A stretch of DNA of 61,119 nt from Candidatus Zixiibacteriota bacterium (GTDB lineage Bacteria; RBG-13-66-14; B26-G2; WVWN01). The position numbers were made by a program, and so were the translations under genes. Positions within the stretch are counted from its first letter, which is position 1, and every line of letters starts with the position of its first letter. The notes under the pieces were generated by a model that did no database searches, was not told the origin of the DNA, and was given only the letters and a program-made list of their open reading frames with translations. Positions 27,829-38,129 of the stretch are shown piece after piece. The DNA lies in contig JAUWLW010000013.1 in the NCBI GenBank assembly GCA_030613505.1, positions 1 to 61,119 on the forward strand. Reading direction: 5' to 3'.

Positions 27829-29850
27829 ATGACTTTAATATTTGAGCCTTTACCGTATTGGTGGCTGGCGAGCGCGGCCGCGGTACTCGCCGTCGCCGCG
27901 GCGTTCGTAGGCCTGTGGCGCGTATATCGCGTCGCGGGAAAGGCCCGCGCGGCCGTTTTTTTTCTGCTCCGACTGGGCGCGATATTGGCTCTTTTGCTAT
28001 TCGTGCTCGGGCCGCGCCGAACGGCGGTCTTTACGGAATCCGCGGCGCCGCCGGTGGCGATACTTGTAGATTCGTCGGCGTCGATGGACTTCGACGCGGG
28101 CCGCGGAACGAGGTTGGAGGGGGCGGCGGCCTCGGCTCGAGCCGTGGCGCGGGCCGTCGACGAGGCCGGCGGCCGGTACGAAGTGTACGACTTCGCGACC
28201 CGCCGGCGGCCCGGGGGTAACGTCATTCCCGGGGACGACGAGTTGGGGACGGGAAACCGCGGCCGGACCGACGCCGCCCGGGCGCTGCGCGAGTTGGCCG
28301 CGCGTTACGGCGAGGAGGGGTTGACCGCGGCGGTGGTATTGAGCGACGGCGTCTGGGACGCGGCGCCGGCGACGGGAGTTTTACCGCCTTGCTTCACGAC
28401 GTCTCCGGCCGACGAGCCGCCGGCGAACTCGTTACTCGTCGCGGACGTCGAGGCGCCGCCGGCCGTATTGCCCGGGACCGCTTTCGACGTGCGCGTACGG
28501 TATTATTCGACGCTCGAGGCGGGCGAGACGGCGTCGGTGACCGTGGCGGAAGCGGGCGGGGGAGAAGCGGTTTTTAAATTCAAACCCACGCCGGGCGCCG
28601 GCGAGGCCGTCGTGCGCGCCGCGGTGCGGGAGCCGGGCGACCGCTTTTTCAAACTGGCGGCCGCGCCCGGGCGAGGGGAGACGTGGTTCCACGTAAACGC
28701 TCTGGCGCGGCCGCCGTCGGTGTGGTATTGGGAGATGGCGGGCGACGCCGACTTCGCTTTTTTAAAGCGCGCGCTCGCGACGCACGCCGGCCTGGCGTTG
28801 ACGTATCGCCTGGACGCCGGCGACGTCGTCGTAGGCTCGAGCGGCGGGCCGCCGGAAGGGACCGACGTCGTCGTTCTCGGCAATCCCCGCGCGGCCAAAA
28901 TGACGCCGGCGGCCGCGGAGACGTTGGAGCGTCACGTCGCGCGAGGGGGCGGCCTACTGGTGGTCGTCAGCGCGCGGCCGGTGGACGCCGCGGCCCTTTC
29001 GACGGGCGCGTTGGCCGGACTGCTGCCCGTTTGGGTTCGGCCGGACGTCGCCGAAGTTAGCGGCGGGCCGCTTTCGGCGTCGTCGTATCCCGGGGGGCCG
29101 CGGGTGGCGGCGGCGCCGCCGCCCGTAACGCACGTCTGGCGGCTCGGGCCCCTCAAGGTGAGCGCGACGCCGGTGTGGGAGGCGGCCGACGGCACCCCCG
29201 CGCTCGTCGTGATGCCGTACGGCCTGGGTCGCGTCGCGCTTTTGGCCGCGGGGGGCCTTTATAGATGGCGGCTCGCCTCCGGCGACGACCTCGCCGCGGT
29301 CGCGGCCGCGCTCGTCCTCGCCCTATACGACGAGCAAGGGGGACCTTTGGCCGTAAGCCGCCACGTCGCCGCGCCGGGCGACGTAGTGGAGGTGAGCTCT
29401 CGCGCGGCCGTCGAGCCGACGGTGGTATACGCCGACCCGGCGGGCGCCGTCAAACGGGTCGCGCTGGCTCGGGTCGGGGACGAGTATTGGGCGGGCGAGT
29501 TCGAGGTCCCCGCCGAGGGGCGGTACGAGTTGACGGCCAGGTCGCCCGCGGCGGGCGCGACGGAGGTTACCAAGACGGCCGTCCTGGTTAGGCCGGCGGC
29601 GTCGGAGTACCGGGCTTTTATCCCGCGGCTCGAGCCGCTGAAGGCTTTGGCGGCGGCCACCGGCGGGGAATATTTCGACCCCGGGGACGTGGACGGCCTG
29701 GCCCGGGCGGTGGCGGCCCGGGTGGAGGCGGCGCCTCGCGTGGTGGCGACGGCGCGCCGAGACCTGTGGCCGGCGTGGCTCGCTTTCCCCGTGGCGTTGG
29801 CGTTTTTGGTTGTGGATTGGATACTAAGGCGAAGGACCGGTTTGCCTTAA
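27829..29850 (+). CDS. large membrane protein with VWA-like domain (BatA-like architecture)
   Basis: 673 residues from the ATG at 27829. Two N-terminal helices (about 10-32 and 42-62) are followed by a VWA-type domain starting with the metal-site motif VDSSASMDF near 86-94 and LSDGVWD near 175. Then come beta-rich domains including a glutamine-amidotransferase-like stretch. A final transmembrane helix near 645-665 ends in RRRTG. This layout is seen in uncharacterised membrane proteins near Bat/MoxR loci, but no MoxR ATPase is nearby. The next gene follows after 18 bases. It is divergent from the methyltransferase operon across an AT-rich promoter region. Confidence 0.75.
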   Translation: MTLIFEPLPYWWLASAAAVLAVAAAFVGLWRVYRVAGKARAAVFFLLRLGAILALLLFVLGPRRTAVFTESAAPPVAILVDSSASMDFDAGRGTRLEGAAASARAVARAVDEAGGRYEVYDFATRRRPGGNVIPGDDELGTGNRGRTDAARALRELAARYGEEGLTAAVVLSDGVWDAAPATGVLPPCFTTSPADEPPANSLLVADVEAPPAVLPGTAFDVRVRYYSTLEAGETASVTVAEAGGGEAVFKFKPTPGAGEAVVRAAVREPGDRFFKLAAAPGRGETWFHVNALARPPSVWYWEMAGDADFAFLKRALATHAGLALTYRLDAGDVVVGSSGGPPEGTDVVVLGNPRAAKMTPAAAETLERHVARGGGLLVVVSARPVDAAALSTGALAGLLPVWVRPDVAEVSGGPLSASSYPGGPRVAAAPPPVTHVWRLGPLKVSATPVWEAADGTPALVVMPYGLGRVALLAAGGLYRWRLASGDDLAAVAAALVLALYDEQGGPLAVSRHVAAPGDVVEVSSRAAVEPTVVYADPAGAVKRVALARVGDEYWAGEFEVPAEGRYELTARSPAAGATEVTKTAVLVRPAASEYRAFIPRLEPLKALAAATGGEYFDPGDVDGLARAVAARVEAAPRVVATARRDLWPAWLAFPVALAFLVVDWILRRRTGLP

Positions 29851-29868
29851 AAATATGTGAGGTGGACT

Positions 29869-31296
29869 ATGGCCGGCAAGGAATATCTGGTCGCGGGTGC
29901 CTGGCGCCGCTCGGAGGAAGAGCTGGCGGTGCGGTGTCCGTACGACGGCGACGTCGTCGGGTCGACGTGGAACGCCGCCGCGGCCGACGTCGAGGAGGCG
30001 GTAGCTACGGCGCACGAATTCTTCCGCGCGGGGGAAGGCGTCCCGCCGTACGAACGCGTCGACGTTTTACACAAACTGTCGCGGCTTTTGGAAGAGAACG
30101 CGGAGGATTTGGCGAGGACGCTCGCGCTCGAGGCCGGCAAGAACATAAAGGAGGCCAGGGGCGAGGTGGGCCGGTGCGCGTTCACGTGCGAGGTCGCGGC
30201 GGCGGAGGTGAGCCGGCTGGATGGCGAGGTGGTGCCGCTGGACCTGCACCCGGCGGGGCGGGGCCGCTTCGGCATCGTCCGGCGTTTCGTGCGGGGCCCG
30301 GTGCTCGCTATAACGCCGTTCAATTTCCCGTTGAATTTGGTGGCCCACAAGCTGGCGCCTGCCATAGCCTGCGGCGCGCCCATAGTTATCAAACCGGCGT
30401 CCGCGACGCCCTTGTCGGCACTTGGGCTGGCGGCGCTGGCGCTCGAGGCCGGCGCGCCGGCGCGGCAAATCTCGGTCCTCCCCATGCCCGGCTCGAGGGC
30501 GGAGGGTCTCGTCGCCGACGAGCGGTTCGCGGTGTTGACCTTTACCGGCTCCCAGGAAGTCGGTTGGGGTTTGAAGGGGAAGGCGGGGCGCAAGCAGGTG
30601 TGCCTCGAGCTGGGCGGCAACGCCGCGGCCATAGTACATTCCGACGCCGACCCGGCGTACGCCGTGAAGCGGGTGGTGGCCGGCGGCTTCGGCCTCGCGG
30701 GCCAGTCGTGCATCTCGGTCCAGCGTGTTTACGTCCATCAACCGATCTACGACGACTTCGCCGCGGCTTTAGTGGATGCGGTGCAAGCGCTGCGCGTCGG
30801 CCATCCGCTGGACGAGGAAGCCGACCTCGGCAGCTTGATAGACGAGGACGCCGCGGCGCGCGTCGAGGGCTGGCTCGAGGAGGCGAAAGCCGCCGGCGCG
30901 CGCGTGCTGTGCGGCGGCAAACGCGACGGAACTCGCCTCGAGCCCGCGGTGGTGGAGGGCTGTCCGGCGGAGCAGTCGCTGAGCTGCCGGGAGGCTTTCG
31001 CGCCGGTAGTGTTGCTCGAGCGGTACGACGATTTCGCCGCCGCCGTAGCCGCCGCTGACGATTCCCGCTACGGCCTTCAGGCGGGCGTTTTCACGCGGGA
31101 CCTGGGTCGGGTTCGCTACGCTTACGAGAATATGAAAGTGGGCGCGGTGGTCGCGGGCGACGTGCCGACGTTCCGCGTGGACCACATGCCGTACGGCGGC
31201 GCCAAGGAGTCGGGCATAGGCCGCGAGGGGCCGCGCTACGCCATCGAAGAGTACACCGAGCCGCGTATGTTGATAGTTAGCGAGTTCGGCCTATAG
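29869..31296 (+). CDS. NAD(P)-dependent aldehyde dehydrogenase
   Basis: 475 residues starting at the ATG after GTGAGGTGG. All family signatures are present: ITPFNFPLNL near 146-155, the cofactor-site KPASATP, FTGSQEVG near 223, catalytic Glu in LELGGNAA near 244-251, catalytic Cys in GQSCISVQRV near 278-287, and the C-terminal PYGGAKESGIGREG. It oxidises an aldehyde to its acid. The sequence pattern resembles the lactaldehyde/non-phosphorylating glyceraldehyde-3-phosphate group. Substrate unproven. It converges with mreD across only 6 bases, with no terminator between. Confidence 0.93.
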   Translation: MAGKEYLVAGAWRRSEEELAVRCPYDGDVVGSTWNAAAADVEEAVATAHEFFRAGEGVPPYERVDVLHKLSRLLEENAEDLARTLALEAGKNIKEARGEVGRCAFTCEVAAAEVSRLDGEVVPLDLHPAGRGRFGIVRRFVRGPVLAITPFNFPLNLVAHKLAPAIACGAPIVIKPASATPLSALGLAALALEAGAPARQISVLPMPGSRAEGLVADERFAVLTFTGSQEVGWGLKGKAGRKQVCLELGGNAAAIVHSDADPAYAVKRVVAGGFGLAGQSCISVQRVYVHQPIYDDFAAALVDAVQALRVGHPLDEEADLGSLIDEDAAARVEGWLEEAKAAGARVLCGGKRDGTRLEPAVVEGCPAEQSLSCREAFAPVVLLERYDDFAAAVAAADDSRYGLQAGVFTRDLGRVRYAYENMKVGAVVAGDVPTFRVDHMPYGGAKESGIGREGPRYAIEEYTEPRMLIVSEFGL

Positions 31297-31302
31297 CGCG
31301 CC

Positions 31303-31815
31303 CTACGTGCGGTGCGGCGGTAAGAAGCGCCAATAAACGAATAGCAGCGGGAAAGAGAAGACGGCCGTAACGGCGGCCGCCAACGCGACCTTGCCGACGA
31401 CGAGCCAACCGAACGAGGCCGGCCCGGCGGGAGCCGCGACTAGTACAAAAGCAAGGGTTTGTTTTACTATGACGGCGGCCGCGGCGAAGACCGCCGGGAC
31501 GAGCAGGCTTCCCTCGTAAATTCGGCCGCGGAAGTGGGAGAAGACCGCCGCCGAGACCGTGCCTATCAACGCGCCCAAGCCGACGGGCCCCCATCCCAAC
31601 AGGTCGGACGCCAACCCCAGGACAAAGCCGCAGACTACCGCCGGGACGCCGCCCACGGCGAGCGCGACGTACACCACGGTCGCCAACGTGATGTCCGGGA
31701 CCGCGGCGTCCGGCAGGAGACGCGGCGCCACGGCGTGGTGTACGTAGACGGCCGCGGCCAGTACGACGACGTATCGTAGGAATATGCGCAACGGGGCCTT
31801 CGCTATGGTTCGCAA
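31303..31815 (-). CDS. mreD: rod shape-determining protein MreD
   Basis: A 170-residue, five-helix inner-membrane protein with the MreD features: a short N-terminus, the PDITLATVVYVAL segment and a conserved FGLASDLLGWGPVGLGAL-like turn. It works in the elongasome with MreB, MreC, PBP2 and RodA. None of those genes is adjacent, which is unusual because mreBCD normally cluster. The start is TTG at 31815, with no ribosome-binding site and only about 15 bases after a -10 box, so the leader is very short. Confidence 0.8.
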   Translation of the reverse strand: MRTIAKAPLRIFLRYVVVLAAAVYVHHAVAPRLLPDAAVPDITLATVVYVALAVGGVPAVVCGFVLGLASDLLGWGPVGLGALIGTVSAAVFSHFRGRIYEGSLLVPAVFAAAAVIVKQTLAFVLVAAPAGPASFGWLVVGKVALAAAVTAVFSFPLLFVYWRFLPPHRT

Positions 31816-31830
31816 CGTGGCGTTGGCACC

Positions 31831-31859
31831 ATATTATCAATACGGAGCCTTTTACGCAA
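31831..31859 (-). promoter_or_regulatory. promoter of mreD
   Basis: Minus strand TTGCGT (31859-31854), 17 bp, TAATAT (31836-31831), leaving about 8 bases of leader before the TTG start. Confidence 0.5.
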
Positions 31860-31869
31860 TAGATAGAAA

Positions 31870-31900
31870 AATAGGGAGCGCGTTCGAGCGCTCCCTTTTT
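31870..31900. terminator. intrinsic terminator after the coiled-coil secreted protein gene
   Basis: GGGAGCGC (31874-31881) pairs with 31888-31895 around a 6-nt loop. T-rich runs lie on both strands, so it can serve the minus-strand gene ending at 31922. Confidence 0.75.
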
Positions 31901-31921
31901 GCGGCTCGTTTGGATAAGGTA

Positions 31922-32482
31922 TTACAAAAGGCCCATAATCGTCGCAGTCAGGTTGGTGGCCGAATCCATCAACGCCGGCGCGTCGGTTGCCAATCGCTCG
32001 AGTGCCGTTTGGCCCTCTTCCAGTTGGGCCTGTTTGTCCGTGAGGTCTTTGGCGGCCATCGGATTCGCCGCAATTTGGCTGGCGAGGTCGGTCAGCGCGT
32101 CCGGGATCTTGCCCATTATCTCGGTGGCTTTCTCCGTGACGGCGCTTAGGTCGCCGGGAACCGTTTTAATGACGTCGACCGTGGCTTGGAGCTTGGCCTT
32201 GTCGTCGTCGGTGACGGCGTCCTTGAGCTCGGTGATTTTCGCCGGGTCGCCCAGGACGTCGGCGATGCCGTGCCCCTCGGCGATCGCGGCGAGGGTGGTG
32301 TTGGACTCGTCGATTTTGCCCTTCGCTTCGTCGAGCTCGGCCGACACTTCGTCCATGGAAGTAATGAGCTCGTCGAGCTTTTTAGTATCGACCTCGCCGC
32401 CGCCGGCGCCGGGTATGTCGAAGGCGCCCGCGACTGCCGCCGCTAAAAGGATGGAGCACGCTACTGCCAGACTCTTCTTCAT
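31922..32482 (-). CDS. secreted helical coiled-coil protein, unknown function
   Basis: A 186-residue protein with signal peptide (cleavage likely after AGA near 19). The mature part is Ala/Asp/Glu/Leu-rich and mostly helical, with heptad character (ELITSMDEVSAELDEAKGKI and similar) and no Cys. No family recognised. Expression is probably high: a consensus TTGACA/TAAAAT promoter, an AAGGAGG ribosome site and a clean terminator. An abundant periplasmic or outer-membrane-associated protein is plausible (inference). Confidence 0.75.
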   Translation of the reverse strand: MKKSLAVACSILLAAAVAGAFDIPGAGGGEVDTKKLDELITSMDEVSAELDEAKGKIDESNTTLAAIAEGHGIADVLGDPAKITELKDAVTDDDKAKLQATVDVIKTVPGDLSAVTEKATEIMGKIPDALTDLASQIAANPMAAKDLTDKQAQLEEGQTALERLATDAPALMDSATNLTATIMGLL

Positions 32483-32523
32483 GATACCTCCTTAAATCGT
32501 TTAAGGTTATGAATACCGGCCGC

Positions 32524-32552
32524 ATTTTAATTCGTGCGGGGCCGGATGTCAA
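32524..32552 (-). promoter_or_regulatory. strong promoter of the coiled-coil secreted protein
   Basis: Minus strand TTGACA (32552-32547), 17 bp, TAAAAT (32529-32524). Confidence 0.75.
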
Positions 32553-32555
32553 GGG

Positions 32556-33581
32556 TTACTTGCCCTCGGGGCCGCCGCCCACGCGCCAGCTTTCGGCGTC
32601 CGCGGCGTCGCCGGCCCGGGCGGTTATCGTTTCCGCTTCGCCTCGCGCCGTCCGGACCCGCGTCGGCGCCTCGGCGCGGTCGCGCGCGTCGGAGTAACGC
32701 AACGTCAGCGCCGCCGCCCGCGGCCAGTCCTCCCGTCGCGCCGGCCGTAAAAGCGTCACCGGGCTCCCCACGCCCTCGACCTCGAAGGCCGCGGCGTCTT
32801 CGTCGAGGTATCCCAGGAGTCGCTCATTTTCGCCCTCGTCGCGGCCGACTACGGCCTTGGCGCCGGAGGGGAGACGGAATTGGCGCCCGAGCTTCAGGAG
32901 GTTTATATCGGCCAAACGGTCCTCGCCGTGGGCGAAGGCGTCCGCGAGCCGGGCCGCGAAATTTTTGTCGGTTAACAGGCATCCGCCGGCCGGGCACGGG
33001 TAGTCGGTAACGCCCAGTGCCGCGGCGAGAGCGATTTGCTTCTTCCGGGAACGTCCGCGAATACCGAGGAGCCTTGAGCGGTCCACGAGGTTTTCGTTCT
33101 CCGCTTCCGTTGGTTTGAAGAGATGCGCGGAGAGCGGCCGGAGGATTTTGCCTTCCAGGCCGGCCTCCCTTTCGATGAGCGCGAGCGAGCGGCGGTGCTG
33201 TGACATCGGCCTTTGGCCCAGGACCTCGCCGGTGAAGCAGAAAGCCGCCCCCCTGTTTTGCATTAATTCCTTGGCCCGCCTTAGAATGAAAATTCTGCAA
33301 TCTTTGCAGGGGTTCATGGCGCTGCCGCGGCCGTGGCGGGGGTTCTTCACCAGCTCGATGTATTCGTCGCCGGCAAATTCGGTTACGATCTCGACGCCGA
33401 TGCGAGCCGCGGCCGCCGGCGCGCCACAGCCGCCTTTACTCTCGCAAGTACAGAACGGGGTGCGCAGGTTGTAAGCGATGACTTCAATGCCCTGATCGAC
33501 GAGGAGCTTTACGGCGAGCGTGCTGTCGAGGCCGCCCGAGAGCAAACCGACGGCTTTGATTTTTTTGGGGGGGGTTGTCAC
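32556..33581 (-). CDS. PP-loop ATPase, tRNA 4-thiouridine/2-thiouridine-synthase-like
   Basis: A 341-residue protein. The PP-loop SGGLDS lies near 14-19. The Cys-containing segments NPCKDCR near 92-98 and CPAGGC near 197-202 fit a tRNA-thiolation enzyme related to MnmA/ThiI; the C-terminal NFACT-R-like region starts about 205. It probably activates a tRNA uridine for sulfur insertion. The start is GTG overlapping the ftsB-like stop (GTGA). Codons 3-8 contain C8 directly followed by A7, a double homopolymer prone to slippage. Exact modification unknown. Confidence 0.8.
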   Translation of the reverse strand: MTTPPKKIKAVGLLSGGLDSTLAVKLLVDQGIEVIAYNLRTPFCTCESKGGCGAPAAAARIGVEIVTEFAGDEYIELVKNPRHGRGSAMNPCKDCRIFILRRAKELMQNRGAAFCFTGEVLGQRPMSQHRRSLALIEREAGLEGKILRPLSAHLFKPTEAENENLVDRSRLLGIRGRSRKKQIALAAALGVTDYPCPAGGCLLTDKNFAARLADAFAHGEDRLADINLLKLGRQFRLPSGAKAVVGRDEGENERLLGYLDEDAAAFEVEGVGSPVTLLRPARREDWPRAAALTLRYSDARDRAEAPTRVRTARGEAETITARAGDAADAESWRVGGGPEGK

Positions 33582-33945
33582 GGCTCGAGCGGCGCGTTCT
33601 TCTCTTCGGCGTTCTCGCGTTTTTTATCTTTTTCGACGAAGCGGTAGACCTTCTCGCCCTCTTTAACCAGGCCTAGTTTCTCGCGGGCCAGTTTCTCGAT
33701 CACCTCCGGGTCGTCGAGGCGGCTAAGCTCCTCGCGGAGGCGTACGTTTTCGGCGCGTAATTCCTGTAGTTCGAGCTGGAGGCGCTCGTTCTCGCCCGCG
33801 AGCTCGTGGCGGCGCAAGTACCCGTGGCGGCTGAAGACGAAGACGTACGCGAGCAGGGCGGCCAAAGCCAAAGCGCCGACGACGCCGAATATGAGACGCC
33901 GTCGCCGCGTCTGAGCGGCGTGTACCGTTTCGCTGGGTCGGGGCA

Positions 33946-33946
<1 letters not shown>
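33578..33946 (-). CDS. FtsB/DivIC-type septum formation initiator
   Basis: A 122-residue bitopic protein: basic N-terminus, one transmembrane helix (about 18-39), a periplasmic leucine-zipper-like coiled coil (about 45-80), then the conserved LDDPEVIEKLAREKLGLVKEGE stretch of FtsB/DivIC. It forms the divisome FtsQLB-type subcomplex. It is sandwiched between enolase (1-base overlap) and the PP-loop gene (4-base overlap). The eno-ftsB linkage is a widely conserved arrangement and supports the call. Confidence 0.88.
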
Positions 33947-35343
<1,397 letters not shown>

Positions 35344-35538
35344 GGTGCGGTGTTAAACGGAATCCTCCGACAAACTCCCTTGAGGACTTATGCCCTGCGG
35401 TTAGGGATTCGGGGGGAGCGTTTGCGCCGGCCTTAAACTGAACCGTGGGCACGAAATGCTGCGGGGGATATTTAAAAAGTAGACATTCTCATATTTAGAG
35501 TTATTATTAGAATAAGGATATAAACAGGAGGTTTTACT

Positions 35539-36879
35539 TTGCCGATGACTAAAGATATCAAACCCCATCAGCTGAGGAAGTTCGAGAAAGCTTTTCGCTC
35601 GGACCCTCGTAATAAACTGGCCCTCAATGCGGCGACCGTTAATCCCCTCAACAAGATCGTGCAAAACCGCGAAAGCGTTATAGCTTCAGAGCACACCTTC
35701 TCCCATTTAATTGAAGGTCTTCCCATAACTAACCAGAAGAAATCCGGCCGCTGCTGGGTGTTTGCGGGCCTCAATCTATTCCGCCTCGAAGCGGCCAAAA
35801 AACTCAAACTTGAAGAATTCGAGCTCTCGCAATCTTACCACATGTTCTGGGACAAGCTGGAGAAGGCGAATTACTTCTTGGAAAACACCATAGGAATCAT
35901 CGACGAGGCTGTGGGCAGCAGGTTGTTCATGCATCTTATGAACTCTCCCATCCCGGACGGAGGACAATGGGACATGTTAGTAAACCTGGTTCGGAAGTAC
36001 GGCGTAGTCCCCAAAAAAGTGATGCCTGAAACCGAATCGAGCTCGGCTACCAAGGCCATGAACGAGGTCCTTGCCGCGAAGCTCCGCGAGTATGCAGCCG
36101 AACTCAGAAAGATGCACGAAAAAGGTTCTCCGAATAAAGACCTCCGTGCCCGCAAGGCCGAAATGCTCACGGTCATCTACAGGATACTCGCCATCCACAT
36201 GGCGGAACCGCCCGCGACGTTCAACTGGCAGTGGCGGGACAAGGACAAGGAGTTCCATCGGGATGGAGTAATCACGCCGCACGAATTCTTTGAAAAGTAC
36301 GTCGGGTTCGAATTGGATTCAATGGTTTGCCTGATAAACTGCCCTACCCGGGACAAGCCCTTCAATAAATTGTACACCGTCGAGTACCTGGGCAACGTGG
36401 TCGGAGGCGACATCATTCGCTACCTGAACGTGGATATGGACGTCTTTAAGAAAGCGGCCGTGGACATGATAGCCGACGGTAAGGCGGTGTGGTTCGGGTG
36501 CGACGTGCGCAAGATGATCGACCGGGACGCGGGAATACTCAATACCGACCTATACGACTATGAGCTTCTCTACAATACGCAGTTCAAGGCGGACAAGGCC
36601 GAGCGCGTTGACTACGGCCACAGCGTGATGACCCATGCCATGGTCCTGACCGGCGTTGACCTCGACGAGGACAACAGGCCCGTAAAATGGCGGGTTGAGA
36701 ACAGCTGGGGCGAAAAGGTCGGCGACGAAGGGTACTTCGTGATGAGCGATACGTGGTTTGAGGAGTACACCTACGAGCTTGCGGTGGATAAGAAGTACCT
36801 GCCGAAAGAGCTGTGGGAGGTACTGGAGACCGAACCGATACGCCTGCCTCCTTGGGACCCGATGGGAGCCCTGGCTTAA
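35539..36879 (+). CDS. bleomycin hydrolase/aminopeptidase C-type C1 cysteine peptidase
   Basis: A 446-residue cytosolic papain-fold aminopeptidase of the PepC/BLMH family. The catalytic Cys is in SGRCWVFAG (C72), His in YGHSVMTHAMVLTG near 360-375, and Asn in WRVENSWGEKVGDEG near 395. AGGAGG at 35526-35531 favours the TTG at 35539 (7 bases) over the ATG two codons on. Its base composition is clearly lower in GC than neighbouring genes and it lies within the repeat-bounded segment at 35.3-38.3 kb. Both features suggest acquisition by transfer. Confidence 0.93.
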   Translation: MPMTKDIKPHQLRKFEKAFRSDPRNKLALNAATVNPLNKIVQNRESVIASEHTFSHLIEGLPITNQKKSGRCWVFAGLNLFRLEAAKKLKLEEFELSQSYHMFWDKLEKANYFLENTIGIIDEAVGSRLFMHLMNSPIPDGGQWDMLVNLVRKYGVVPKKVMPETESSSATKAMNEVLAAKLREYAAELRKMHEKGSPNKDLRARKAEMLTVIYRILAIHMAEPPATFNWQWRDKDKEFHRDGVITPHEFFEKYVGFELDSMVCLINCPTRDKPFNKLYTVEYLGNVVGGDIIRYLNVDMDVFKKAAVDMIADGKAVWFGCDVRKMIDRDAGILNTDLYDYELLYNTQFKADKAERVDYGHSVMTHAMVLTGVDLDEDNRPVKWRVENSWGEKVGDEGYFVMSDTWFEEYTYELAVDKKYLPKELWEVLETEPIRLPPWDPMGALA

Positions 36880-37018
36880 AGCCCACGGCTTGGCGCGACG
36901 GGGGGAAGAGCGCTCCCGGCGGCTGACCAGCGGGCAATGGCCGAAGGTTTCAGCTTGCGCGATCTGCGGGTCGAGGAATACGGGGAGCGTTTTTAGTAAT
37001 CGTGGGGAATACCCTTAA

Positions 37019-37101
37019 TGTGCAAAAGGAGACGTTGAGGCATCGTAATGCCTCGCGGTGAAGCCGTGGAGTTCAACCTTTGACTCCGGGTAATAGGCAC
37101 A
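37019..37101. ncRNA. candidate structured RNA, three hairpins closed by an outer stem
   Basis: An outer TGTGC (37019-37023) pairs with GCACA (37097-37101). Inside are a perfect 7-bp hairpin GAGGCAT-CGTA-ATGCCTC (37037-37054), CGG-tgaag-CCG (37056-37066) and GGAGT..ACTCC (37068-37087). The segment is non-coding and lies between the convergent PepC-like and reductase-like genes. I recognise no known RNA family and the strand is undetermined. The preceding 36880-37018 shows nothing convincing. Confidence 0.25.
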
Positions 37102-37130
37102 CATTATCCTTCTGAGCTTTACGGTTTTTT

Positions 37131-38129
37131 TTACCCCTCCTTAAGTATCTGCAAATACTCGTCTGCGTATTTGCCGTTTATAGCGCCCTTAAACATCTCT
37201 CCTTTCTTTACCTTTTCGAGCGCCAAATACTCGCTGACGGCCATACCGGTCGTAGCACCATCGGAAGCGCATGAAACGAGGTGGTTATCACAGCCTGTAA
37301 TCTCCCCACAGGCGAATATCCCTTGTTTACTGGTCATCATGGAATCGTCCACCTTCACAAAAGATTCATCGACGGCAAGGCCGGATTCCTCCGCCAACTT
37401 GGTATTGGGCTCTGTCCCCACGCAGATTATTATCCAATCGAGAGGGACTTCCTTCTCCTCGTTAGTTTTATTATCGAAAAGAACGGCCCGCTTAACGGTA
37501 CCGTCCCCTTTTATCTCCTTTAACTCGGTATTGTACCGGATGTCGACGTTCGCCTTCTGTAATCTTCTAACCATGGTAGGGTAGGCGCGCATAGAATCAC
37601 GACGGTGTATAAGAAAAACCTCCTCGGCCTTGGTTTTGGCCAGGAGCGCGCTTTTGGCGGTGGTATTCCCGCCACCTACTACCAGGACCTTTTTACCTGA
37701 AAATTTCTCGTAGTCCCGCTTGGCATAATAGGATACCCCTTTGCCTACGAATTGTCCCTCCCCAGGGACGCCCAGTTTTTGCATCGTACTCCCGGTGGCT
37801 ATGATAACCGCCTTCGCCTCGTATTGGTTCTCATCCGTAATTACGGTTTTCTTCTCGGTGTCTATTTTTATCGCCTTCTCTTGCCTTATCTCAGCTCCTA
37901 CGCCTTTCGGCGGGGGGGATGTAACCTGTTCTTGGAGGTTCTCTATCAGGAATGCCCCGTCATTTGGAGGAAAACCCGGGTAATTCATTACGGTATACGC
38001 AATAGCGGCCTGACCGCCTACCCATTCGCCCTCCAAAAGCAGGGTATCCCATCCATCAAGGCTTGTAAATATGGCTGCCGACAGCCCGGCAGGACCTGCT
38101 CCAACTATAACTACGTCTTTAATCTCCAC
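37131..38129 (-). CDS. thioredoxin-reductase-like flavoprotein lacking the redox CxxC
   Basis: A 332-residue FAD/NAD(P)H two-domain protein of TrxR shape: GAGPAG at 10-15, ATGS near 111, the NAD(P) motif GGGNTTAKSA at 152-161, HRRD, and GEITG followed by SDGATTG at the end. The family redox motif CATC is replaced by Y135-A-K-R138, so it cannot reduce thioredoxin in the usual way. Ferredoxin/flavodoxin-NADP reductases and some divergent TrxRs of this fold also lack it. The start is GTG, six bases after AGGAGG. GC is visibly lower than the surroundings. It lies inside the repeat-bounded segment, with the right-hand module as its apparent promoter. Confidence 0.85.
   Translation of the reverse strand: MEIKDVVIVGAGPAGLSAAIFTSLDGWDTLLLEGEWVGGQAAIAYTVMNYPGFPPNDGAFLIENLQEQVTSPPPKGVGAEIRQEKAIKIDTEKKTVITDENQYEAKAVIIATGSTMQKLGVPGEGQFVGKGVSYYAKRDYEKFSGKKVLVVGGGNTTAKSALLAKTKAEEVFLIHRRDSMRAYPTMVRRLQKANVDIRYNTELKEIKGDGTVKRAVLFDNKTNEEKEVPLDWIIICVGTEPNTKLAEESGLAVDESFVKVDDSMMTSKQGIFACGEITGCDNHLVSCASDGATTGMAVSEYLALEKVKKGEMFKGAINGKYADEYLQILKEG

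Noticed and set aside
36937-36999. Short plus-strand frame starting MAEGFSLRDLRVEEYGERF
   Set aside because: Only about 20 codons, with no ribosome site. It could be a gene fragment but cannot be supported.
36880-37018. Possible attachment site or tRNA fragment at the inner edge of the low-GC segment
   Set aside because: No tRNA 3' end, integrase or matching direct repeat was found. Only the outer module copies repeat.
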